DNA from: JBFWRK01 sp050248955
GTDB lineage: Bacteria; Actinomycetota; Acidimicrobiia; Acidimicrobiales; Ilumatobacteraceae
DNA length: 64,000 nt
Reading direction: 5' to 3'
Assembly: GCA_050248955.1 (NCBI GenBank)
Contig: JBFWRK010000003.1
Span: forward strand, 1 to 64,000
Below, in pieces: positions 1-7,187 of this stretch. Below the pieces are notes generated by a model, which worked only from the letters and a program-made list of their open reading frames with translations, was not told the origin of the DNA and did no database searches. Position 1 is the stretch's first letter. The number at the start of each line of letters is the position of its first letter. Both the position numbers and the translations under genes were made by a program.

Positions 1-44
1 CCGCGCCGCCACCGCTGACGCGTCGGCCCTGATCACGGCCCCGG

Positions 45-1250
45 ATGTCGCGCCGGCCTGCTGCGGCTGACCCCGACACCGTCGGGTGGGGGTCGACCGT
101 CCTGCGGCGGGCGACCTTCACCCTGGCGGTCTCGCAACTCGTGTCGTGGGGCGTGCTGTTCTACGGGTTCGCCGTGGTTGCTGCCGACGTCACCGCGGAC
201 ACCGGCTGGTCGGAAGCCCTCGTCTCCGGTGCATTCGCGCTCGGCCTGCTCGTCGCCGGCCTCGGCGCACCCGCGATCGCCCGCTCCCTGGCGATGTACG
301 ACCCGCGACTCGTGCTCACCACCGGCTCGATCGTCGGGGTCATCGGCATGCTCGGGTTCGCTGTTGCCCCGAACCCGATCGTGCTCTACCTCGCATGGGC
401 GGTGATCGGCGTCGCGATGGCGGCGACGCTGTACGAGCCGGCGATGGCCGTGCTCGTCACCATCGACCCCGCGCGTCGCCACCGCACGCTCGCCGCGGTC
501 ACCGTCGCCGGCGGGCTCGCGAGCACCGTGTTCGCGCCGCTCGGCGGCTGGCTCGCCGACGCGCTCGGCTGGCGCCAGGCGCTCGCGGTCATGGCGATCG
601 GCGGTGGTCTGCTGACAGCGGTGCTCCACGCCGTCGTGCTGCCGCCGGCGCACGCCCACAGCGTGACGACGCGCGTCGCCCACGAGCCCGCTCCGCCCGT
701 CGACCGCCGCCTGCGCCGGTTGCGCAGCGCGGTGCTGTTCGAGCAGGCGGCGATGATCGCCACCACGGCGTACCTCATCGGGTTGCTCGTCGACCGCGGC
801 GTCACGCTCACCACGGCCTCGGTGGCGCTCGGGGTCATGGGGATCGGCAAGGTCGCCGGGCGCCTGTTGCTGCTCGGCCCCGTCGGTCGCCGATCGTCCA
901 CCGCGCTGGCCGCCACCGCCAGTGCGATGCAGGCAGTCGGGCTCGCCCTTCCGCTGTGGATCACGACCGGCGCCCTCTTGTATCCAGCAATGGTGCTCGT
1001 CGGCGCCGCGTCCGGAGCGACCACCGTCCTGCGAGCGCTGATCGTCGTCGAACTGGTCGGCGCCGGTCCCTTCGCCGCCACCAGTGCCCGCATCCAACGC
1101 GCCACGACCTTCACGCGGGCGGCCTCACCGCTCGTGCTCGGCGCCGTGGTCAGCACCCTCGGCTGGTCGGCCGCCTGGAGCGTCTGCCTGGTCGCCTTCC
1201 TAGTCGCCTGTGAGCGCTACCTCGCGCTCGGACGGGGAACCTCGCGGTGA
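45..1250 (+). CDS. MFS transporter
   Basis: A 401-residue polytopic membrane protein of the major facilitator superfamily, by its about 12 hydrophobic segments, small-residue-rich helices and length. The first half ends with a loop of basic residues near 150-160, and a charged central loop lies around residues 205-225. An in-frame stop at 30-32 shows that the gene begins inside the window; ATG at 45 is the first start. The substrate cannot be read from sequence. It lies upstream of a metalloid and redox cluster, so a role in export of toxic compounds is possible but only inferred. It converges with the redoxin gene 58 bp away. Confidence 0.85.
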   Translation: MSRRPAAADPDTVGWGSTVLRRATFTLAVSQLVSWGVLFYGFAVVAADVTADTGWSEALVSGAFALGLLVAGLGAPAIARSLAMYDPRLVLTTGSIVGVIGMLGFAVAPNPIVLYLAWAVIGVAMAATLYEPAMAVLVTIDPARRHRTLAAVTVAGGLASTVFAPLGGWLADALGWRQALAVMAIGGGLLTAVLHAVVLPPAHAHSVTTRVAHEPAPPVDRRLRRLRSAVLFEQAAMIATTAYLIGLLVDRGVTLTTASVALGVMGIGKVAGRLLLLGPVGRRSSTALAATASAMQAVGLALPLWITTGALLYPAMVLVGAASGATTVLRALIVVELVGAGPFAATSARIQRATTFTRAASPLVLGAVVSTLGWSAAWSVCLVAFLVACERYLALGRGTSR

Positions 1251-1308
1251 GCTGACGACGCGCGCGAGCGACGGACGCAGATCGCGTCGGACGCGGTCGG
1301 CCGATCGG

Positions 1309-2211
1309 TCAGTTCGAGCGTCGGCGGCGTGCGCAGAGCGTCGCGGTGACGCCGGTGGCGAACGCCAGCATCGCGATGGCGAGGGTCGACCTGGGGATGG
1401 GGGTTGTTCGTTGGACGAGTGGCGCGAGGATCGGCCTGAGCAGCCATCCTCCCGTCATCAGGACGATGGCGCCCGGGAAGCCGAGCTCGAGGTCGAGGAT
1501 CGACTGGAGCCCTCCGCGCAGCGGGCCGCGTTGCCCGGCGACGATCGCGCCACCGAGATGCGGCACGCGATCGACCGCGTGGCCGTCGGTCGGCGCGGAC
1601 CCTTCGGGCACGGCGAGCAGTCGCTCGATCGCGGCGGTGAGCGGCGGGGCCTGACCCCACAGCGCGTAGAAGGCGACGCGGCCGCTGGAGTCGAGCAGGT
1701 AGATCGACGCGGCCAAGCTGCCGTAGGCGCGCTGCACGGTCCCGGTCAGGTCGTCGACGGCGACGAGCCACGGGATCGCTTCCTCGCGTTGGTACTCGCG
1801 GGCGTCAGCCAGCTTCTCGGTGAAGGAGTCGTAGGCGCTGTGGTGCTCCCCGGGATGGGCCTGCCGCACGACGATGTCGACGAAGCTCACCCGCTCGCCG
1901 TAGAGCTCGTGGAGCCGCTTCATGGGCACGACCGAGCCGCGTGTCACGGGGCACGTGTACGAGACGAAGTGGAGCAACGCTGGTCGGCCCCGCAAGTCAC
2001 ACAGAGCGAGGTGGGCGCTGTCCGTGGTCGGCAGCGTGAAGTCCGGTGCCTGTTGGCCCGGCGCGATGCCGGTTCCCCGGTAGGAACGGATGAGCTCGGC
2101 GACCATGTGGCGCATCCGGAAGTGGCGGAAGTTGAAGTCGCCGTCAGGGTCGAGCCGTTCAACGAGGTCATGGTTCGGCGGATCGCGTACGAGTGTCTGG
2201 ACGTTGGTCAT
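1309..2211 (-). CDS. Deiodinase-like thioredoxin-fold (redoxin) protein with C-terminal membrane segment
   Basis: A 300-residue protein with a redoxin core: an N-terminal PDFTLP motif, then FVSYTCPVTRG with one cysteine at the thioredoxin active-site position, then VDIVVRQAHPGEH. The pattern of a lone Cys followed by a VxxREAHP-like strand resembles iodothyronine-deiodinase-like redoxins rather than two-Cys TlpA proteins. A hydrophobic segment near the C-terminus (after residue 245) suggests a membrane anchor. The start at 2211 overlaps the stop of the upstream flavoprotein gene in an ATGA, so the two are probably translated together. An upstream in-frame extension is a shadow of that gene. 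The role is probably thiol or peroxide chemistry; substrate unknown. Confidence 0.75.
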   Translation of the reverse strand: MTNVQTLVRDPPNHDLVERLDPDGDFNFRHFRMRHMVAELIRSYRGTGIAPGQQAPDFTLPTTDSAHLALCDLRGRPALLHFVSYTCPVTRGSVVPMKRLHELYGERVSFVDIVVRQAHPGEHHSAYDSFTEKLADAREYQREEAIPWLVAVDDLTGTVQRAYGSLAASIYLLDSSGRVAFYALWGQAPPLTAAIERLLAVPEGSAPTDGHAVDRVPHLGGAIVAGQRGPLRGGLQSILDLELGFPGAIVLMTGGWLLRPILAPLVQRTTPIPRSTLAIAMLAFATGVTATLCARRRRSN

Positions 2212-3017
2212 GGTTCGGTCACCTCGGTGCTGTCGGAGGCACGGTCGAACGTCGGGGACGACGCCGGGCGCTGCCCGCGGTCGAACGTCCTGCCGAGTTC
2301 GTAGGCCTGGTCGAGGTACCCGCTGATCGTGTCTGGCGATGCTGCGGTCACGGCGTGGAAGTAGACGTGTTCGACGTCTTGGATGCCGGGGAAGCGGAAG
2401 CACCACTCGTCGACGACCTTGCCGATCGCGTCGCGTACGCCGGCGTCGTAAGCATTCTTGTCGAAGATGGTCGACGTCATGATGAGCGCCCGCTCGTGGT
2501 GCAACAGCGGGATCCGCCCGTTCACGTCGCCATGCCAGCCGGCGGACGTCAGCCCGAACGCGAAGTCCAAGGTCCAGACGCGGTCGATCCAGCCTTTGAG
2601 GATCGACGGGAAGTTGCAGAAGTGGATCGGCGCGACGAAGGCGAGCGCGTCTGCCGCGGCGACCTTCGCTTGTTGGGCGAGGACGTCTTTGGGCATGCGG
2701 CTGCGGATGAGCGCGGCGATCTCGGCCTGCGACTTGCCCCGCAAGGCCCGCTCCGCGAGCCAGCGCTGTCCCGGCCAGCGACACGACTGCATCACCCGGG
2801 CGCGCAGATCCATCAAGTCGAGGACATCCTCGGGGATGTCACCACTGATGTAGCTCGCTGCGTCCCGGTCTCGGAAGACGGGGTCGAAGTTGATGGCGTA
2901 GAGGTCGACGACCTCGCTGGTGTGCCCGGCATCTCTTAGACCGCCGGTGAACCGCTGGAGTACGCCGTGACAGAACGAGTTCGGGTCGTGGTGCGCGTAG
3001 ATCGTCAGCACCTTCAT
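2208..3017 (-). CDS. NAD(P)H dehydrogenase (quinone)-like flavodoxin-fold protein
   Basis: A 269-residue flavodoxin-fold oxidoreductase of the NQO1/MdaB type. It begins MKVLTIYAHHDPNSF (the first strand and FMN/FAD phosphate loop) and has the PIHFCNFPSILKGWIDRVW segment typical of quinone reductases. Such enzymes use NAD(P)H to reduce quinones by two electrons in the cytoplasm. The start at 3017 is preferred over one at 3047 because a GAGGAGG ribosome site lies 6-7 bases upstream. The ATGA overlap with the redoxin gene makes a two-gene operon, which suggests a shared role in oxidative or electrophile stress. Confidence 0.85.
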   Translation of the reverse strand: MKVLTIYAHHDPNSFCHGVLQRFTGGLRDAGHTSEVVDLYAINFDPVFRDRDAASYISGDIPEDVLDLMDLRARVMQSCRWPGQRWLAERALRGKSQAEIAALIRSRMPKDVLAQQAKVAAADALAFVAPIHFCNFPSILKGWIDRVWTLDFAFGLTSAGWHGDVNGRIPLLHHERALIMTSTIFDKNAYDAGVRDAIGKVVDEWCFRFPGIQDVEHVYFHAVTAASPDTISGYLDQAYELGRTFDRGQRPASSPTFDRASDSTEVTEP

Positions 3018-3150
3018 GGGAGCCTCCTCGAGTGTGGCGCCGTTCATCAGCGGCCACTTCGCACGGCGGTACCGCCACGAGGGGGCCGCTCTTCTTCTCC
3101 CAGCCTCCGCCCGATCGCCGTACCGGGTCAGGGCCGAACGTCACTCGGCC

Positions 3151-4083
3151 TCACGCCTCGACGCGCTCAGCGTCGTCCTCGGCCGACGAGCCCCGCCCGC
3201 CGAGCAGCAGCGCTGCGATCACGACCGCCACAACGACCGTCAGTGCCCCTGTCCACTGGCGGGGAGAGAGTCGTTCGTCGAGCACGACGTAGCCGGTGGC
3301 GATGCCGAACACCGGGACGAGGTTGATGAACAGCCCGGCGAAGCTGGCGGTGACGCCACGCAGTCCCGCGAGGTAGAGCCAGAACGCGACCCCGTAGTAG
3401 AGCGAGCCAGCAACGATCGCACTGACCCACGCAGTCGCCGACACCGCAGCCAGCGATGGCGGGTCGGACACCAGCAGCGATCCGCAGAACAGCGCCAGCG
3501 CGAACCAGAGCGCGGCGACCTGCTGGACGAACACCACCACCACCACGGTCGTCGACGCCACCAGGAGTCGGCTCGACAGCACGGTGTACACCGCGCAGGC
3601 GGCGACGCCTGCGGTCGTCAGCGCGACACCGACCGGTGACGCGTGGTTGCCCGGTTGGAACACGACCATGACGACGCCCGCAAGGGCTGCCGCCATGCAC
3701 GACGCAAGGCGTGGCGGTACCCGTTCGCGGAGCACGACGAACGCGATCCCGAGGATGACGATCGGCTCGAGCGCCCACAGCAGCACCGACACGCTCGCCG
3801 ACACGCGGGCCAACCCGGCGAGGCTCAGCGCGTAGGCCAGCCCGGGGTTGAGGACACCGAGTGCGGCGAGCCGGCGCAGCTCCGGTGACCAGCCCAGTGG
3901 CTCGTGGCGCAGCCGAGTGGCGGCGCCCAGCACGGCAACGCTCACGACGAGCTCGATCGGCAGCAACGCGAGCGGTTCGATCTCGTCCAGCGCCCGCTTC
4001 GAGACGACCGTTGCCGCACCCCAACACGCCGCGGCGGCAACCAGTGACAACTGAGAACGATGGACGCGTAGGACGCGCGCCAT
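3151..4083 (-). CDS. EamA/DMT family transporter
   Basis: A 310-residue protein with about ten hydrophobic helices in two repeated halves, as in drug/metabolite transporters with two EamA domains. The first half opens with LSLVAAAACWGAATVVSKRA and the second with the GVALTTAGVAACAVYTVLSS segment; the tail is short, acidic and cytoplasmic. It is divergent from arsR, with 184 bp between the two starts, so the two may share regulation. The family exports amino acids, metabolites or drugs; no substrate can be assigned here. Confidence 0.85.
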   Translation of the reverse strand: MARVLRVHRSQLSLVAAAACWGAATVVSKRALDEIEPLALLPIELVVSVAVLGAATRLRHEPLGWSPELRRLAALGVLNPGLAYALSLAGLARVSASVSVLLWALEPIVILGIAFVVLRERVPPRLASCMAAALAGVVMVVFQPGNHASPVGVALTTAGVAACAVYTVLSSRLLVASTTVVVVVFVQQVAALWFALALFCGSLLVSDPPSLAAVSATAWVSAIVAGSLYYGVAFWLYLAGLRGVTASFAGLFINLVPVFGIATGYVVLDERLSPRQWTGALTVVVAVVIAALLLGGRGSSAEDDAERVEA

Positions 4084-4246
4084 GACGGCACCTCACACGG
4101 ATCGACGGACGAACGGCTCAGCTGCTGACCGCGTCAGCAGGGCGGCTCGTCACCGTCGCAACGCGCGTAACTGGGCAGTGGTCCCTTCCGGAGGATCACG
4201 AACCAGTCACCCACTCGGCGCAGCATAGCGCATCACCCTCTGCGAG

Positions 4247-4262
4247 ATCGACTATCGTCGAT
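4247..4262. promoter_or_regulatory. Candidate ArsR operator: ATCGAC-N4-GTCGAT
   Basis: A perfect 6+4+6 inverted repeat ends 5 bases before the arsR start at 4268. Its TATC centre could also serve as part of a -10 element for a leaderless arsR transcript. ArsR repressors bind short palindromes of this kind over their own promoters, so autoregulation of arsR-arsM-arsA from here is likely, though it is inferred from position only. Confidence 0.5.
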
Positions 4263-4267
4263 GGTCG

Positions 4268-4624
4268 ATGCAGACGATCTCTCGTGATGACGCCGCCACC
4301 TGGGCGAGCTGGTTCCGTGCCCTGGGTGACCCGACTCGCGTCCTGATCCTCAACGTGCTCGCCACCACCGGACGGCCGATGACCGTCGGCGAGATCGTCG
4401 ACGCCGTCGACGTCGGCCAGTCGACCGTCTCGCATCACCTCAAGATCCTCGGCGAGGTGCGGTTCATCCTCGTCGAGCGCGTCGGGACGACGAGCTGGTG
4501 GACGATCAACGACGTGTGTCTCGACTGCTTCCCGACCGCCGCCGAGCTCGTCATGGGGCGTCTCCCGAGCACCGCGCCGTGGGAGCCACCAGTAACCGCG
4601 ACGACAGCGAAGAGCGCACGATGA
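4268..4624 (+). CDS. arsR: ArsR family metalloregulatory transcriptional repressor
   Basis: A 118-residue winged-helix protein. FRALGDPTRVLILNVL and the recognition helix VGQSTVSHHLKILGE are typical of the ArsR/SmtB family. The classical ELCVCDL metal site in helix 3 is absent. Instead there is a CxxC pair (Cys84 and Cys87, NDVCLDCFP) near the C-terminus, which could form a different As(III) or metal site. It is first in an operon with arsM and arsA, with an ATGA overlap into arsM. It probably represses this operon until trivalent arsenic binds. Confidence 0.88.
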   Translation: MQTISRDDAATWASWFRALGDPTRVLILNVLATTGRPMTVGEIVDAVDVGQSTVSHHLKILGEVRFILVERVGTTSWWTINDVCLDCFPTAAELVMGRLPSTAPWEPPVTATTAKSAR

Positions 4625-5352
4625 ACGACGACGCCGGCTTGCTGCGAGAGGAGGTCCGTCGCCGCTACGCCACTGCAGCGACGGCGGCGGCATCAGGACA
4701 GCAGGCCAGCGACGGACCCGAGGGAACGAACTTCGGCACCAGTCTCTACGACGACCTCACCGGCGTTCCCGAGGCCGCCGGACTGGCCAGCCTCGGCTGC
4801 GGGAACCCGATCGCGGTCGCCGAGCTCGCGCCCGGCGAGACCGTGCTCGATCTCGGCTCCGGCGGAGGGATCGATGTCCTGCTCTCGGCGCGACGGGTCG
4901 GCCCGAGCGGGCACGCCTACGGGCTGGACATGACCGACGAGATGCTCGAGCTCGCCCGCCGCAACGCCGAGGCCGCCGGCGCGGACAACGTCACGTTCCT
5001 CCGCGGGCACATCGAGGACATCCCGCTGCCGGACGAGTCGATCGACGTGATCATCTCGAACTGTGTGATCAACCTCTCCACCGACAAGCCGGCGGTGTTC
5101 CGCGAGATGCGCCGCGTGCTCCGTCCTGGCGGGCGGATCGGGATCAGTGACGTCGTCACCGACGACGATCTCGACGACACCGAACGACAGCAACAGGCCG
5201 AGCGCATCGGATGCATCGCCGGTGCCCTTGCCGTCACCGCCTACGAGAACGAGCTGCGCGCCGCCGGACTCACAGACGTCACCCTCACCGTGACGCACAC
5301 CTACGCGGCCGGCATCCACGCCGCGATCATTCGAGCGAACAGACCACGGTGA
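4621..5352 (+). CDS. arsM: Arsenite methyltransferase
   Basis: A 243-residue SAM-dependent methyltransferase that converts As(III) to methylated and volatile arsenicals. The SAM site VLDLGSGGGID lies near residues 75-85. The three cysteines of the ArsM family are present: Cys60 in LGCGNP, Cys148 in SNCVINLS and Cys198 in GCIAGAL. Length and motifs match short bacterial ArsM proteins. It starts in an ATGA overlap with arsR and ends in a GTGA overlap with arsA, so all three are translationally coupled. Confidence 0.93.
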   Translation: MNDDAGLLREEVRRRYATAATAAASGQQASDGPEGTNFGTSLYDDLTGVPEAAGLASLGCGNPIAVAELAPGETVLDLGSGGGIDVLLSARRVGPSGHAYGLDMTDEMLELARRNAEAAGADNVTFLRGHIEDIPLPDESIDVIISNCVINLSTDKPAVFREMRRVLRPGGRIGISDVVTDDDLDDTERQQQAERIGCIAGALAVTAYENELRAAGLTDVTLTVTHTYAAGIHAAIIRANRPR

Positions 5353-7103
5353 GCGCGCCTCCCGCGATGCGGGCCATGACCGCGATGCCACCGATGGATT
5401 GGGCAGGTGCGTCCACCAGGTTCGTGTTGTTCACCGGCAAGGGTGGTGTCGGGAAGACGACGGTGGCGTCGGCGACGGCGGTCGCGCTGGCTGATGCGGG
5501 GCAACGGGTGCTGCTGGTGTCGACGGACCCGGCGTCGAACCTGAGCGATGTCTTCCAGATGCCGACCGGTGAACTTCCTTCGCCGGTGGCGACCGTGTCA
5601 GGGCTCGACGTGATGGATCTCGACCCGCAGGAGGCTGCGGACGGCTACCGGGCGCGCGTGATCGATCCGTATCGAGGTGTCCTTCCCGACGGCGAGGTGG
5701 CCGCGCTGGAGGAGAAGCTCGCCGGCGCGTGCACGGTGGAAGTCGCCGCGTTCGACACGTTCGCTCGTCTGCTCGCCGATCCCGACTCGATCGGTGAGTA
5801 CGACCACGTGCTGTTCGACACCGCACCGACCGGGCACACGCTGCGCCTGCTGAGCCTGCCCGCGGCCTGGTCCGATTACCTCGGGGCGAACCCGGACGCG
5901 ACGAGCTGCCTCGGCCCGCTCGCCGGGCTGCAGGACGACCGCCCGATCTACACCTCGGCGGTCGACGTGCTGAGCGACGGATCGCGCACGACCGTCGTGC
6001 TCGTCGCACGGCCCGATCGTGGTGCGCTGACCGTCGCTGCGACCGCGGCGCGCGAGTTGCAGGAGCTGGGGATCGCGAACCAGACACTGGTGATCAACGG
6101 GTTGCTCGTCGACCCGTCGGCGGGCGACACGGTCGCCGCGGCCTATGCGGCAGCGCAACGACAGGCGCTCGCGGCGATCCCGCCGCCGCTCGATGCCTTG
6201 GCGGCGGCCGTCGTGCCATTGGTCGCGATCGACATGGTCGGCGTCGAGGCGCTGCGCCGGCTCGTCCGCGGAGGACCCCGTCTTCCGGGCATCGATGCGT
6301 TGCCGACGAACGACGAGCCGCTCGGGATCGGGTCGTTCGGGAGTCTCGTCGACGAGCTCGAGCAGGCGGGTCACGGCGTGGCGCTGATCACCGGCAAGGG
6401 CGGTGTCGGCAAGACCACGGTCGCCCGCATGGTTGCCGTCGAACTGGCGCGGCGCGGACATCCGGTGCATCTGTCGACCACCGATCCTGCGGGGCACGCT
6501 GCGCTCGCTGACGTGCCTGGCCTGACCACGAGCGCGATCGACCCCGAGGAAGCGACTCGGGCGTACGTGCAGGGCCGTCTCGACGCGGCGTCGCGCAGCG
6601 GGCTCGACGAGGAGCACATCGAACTGCTCGCCGAGGACCTTCGCTCCCCGTGTTCGCAGGAGGTCGCGGTGTTCCAGGCGTTCCGCCAGCTGCTCGGTCG
6701 GGCCCGTCGGGAGTTCGTCGTGATCGACACCGCGCCGACCGGGCACACGCTGCTGCTGTTGGACGTCACCGGTTCGTTCCACCGTCAGGTCGTGCAGGAC
6801 GTCGGCACGAAGCTGCGCAACGTCGTCACCCCACTGATGCGGCTGCAGGACCCGGAGTTCAGCCGGGTGCTGATCGTGACGCTCGCCGAGACAACCCCGG
6901 TCGCCGAGGCAGCCGAGTTGCAGGACGACCTGCGCCGAGCGGGGATCGAACCGTTCGGGTGGGTCGTCAATGCCACACTCGCCGGATCCGGGACCGCCGA
7001 CCGCGTGCTGCAGGCCCGCGCCGGCCTGGAACGCGCACAGCTCAAGCGCATCGAACGCGTGGCGAGGCGAACCTGGGTGCTGCCGTGGAGCCCTGACCTG
7101 TGA
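5349..7103 (+). CDS. arsA: Arsenite-transporting ATPase ArsA, tandem two-domain form
   Basis: A 584-residue protein with two homologous NTPase halves. Each has a GKGGVGKTT P-loop (residues 30-38 and 349-357) and a DTAPTGHT motif. Cys128, Cys187 and Cys435 stand in the contexts (CTVEVAAF, SCLGPL, CSQEVAVF) of the three E. coli ArsA cysteines that bind As(III) or Sb(III), so the allosteric metalloid site looks intact. The GTG at 5349 overlaps the arsM stop as GTGA; ATGs at 5367-5394 are alternatives. ArsA normally energises an ArsB or Acr3 efflux pump, and no such gene is in this window. Confidence 0.93.
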   Translation: MSAPPAMRAMTAMPPMDWAGASTRFVLFTGKGGVGKTTVASATAVALADAGQRVLLVSTDPASNLSDVFQMPTGELPSPVATVSGLDVMDLDPQEAADGYRARVIDPYRGVLPDGEVAALEEKLAGACTVEVAAFDTFARLLADPDSIGEYDHVLFDTAPTGHTLRLLSLPAAWSDYLGANPDATSCLGPLAGLQDDRPIYTSAVDVLSDGSRTTVVLVARPDRGALTVAATAARELQELGIANQTLVINGLLVDPSAGDTVAAAYAAAQRQALAAIPPPLDALAAAVVPLVAIDMVGVEALRRLVRGGPRLPGIDALPTNDEPLGIGSFGSLVDELEQAGHGVALITGKGGVGKTTVARMVAVELARRGHPVHLSTTDPAGHAALADVPGLTTSAIDPEEATRAYVQGRLDAASRSGLDEEHIELLAEDLRSPCSQEVAVFQAFRQLLGRARREFVVIDTAPTGHTLLLLDVTGSFHRQVVQDVGTKLRNVVTPLMRLQDPEFSRVLIVTLAETTPVAEAAELQDDLRRAGIEPFGWVVNATLAGSGTADRVLQARAGLERAQLKRIERVARRTWVLPWSPDL

Positions 7104-7107
7104 GCAC

Positions 7108-7143
7108 CGCCCGGCCGGCCGCCTCCGAGGCGCCGGCCGGGGG
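7108..7143 (+). terminator. GC-rich hairpin after arsA
   Basis: Just past the arsA stop, CCCGGCCGG..CGCCTC pairs with GAGGCGCCGGCCGGG. The stem is about 15 bp with one bulge and a very short loop. There is no T tract, which is common in high-GC actinobacteria. It would separate the ars operon from the TIR gene. Confidence 0.55.
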
Positions 7144-7187
7144 CTGACGAGGATTGTTGCACCTGGTCTTGTCCGGTGTGCGCGACA

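Noticed and set aside
1926..1980. Possible selenoprotein deiodinase
   Set aside because: The active-site codon is TGC for cysteine, not TGA, and no SECIS-type hairpin was sought or needed.
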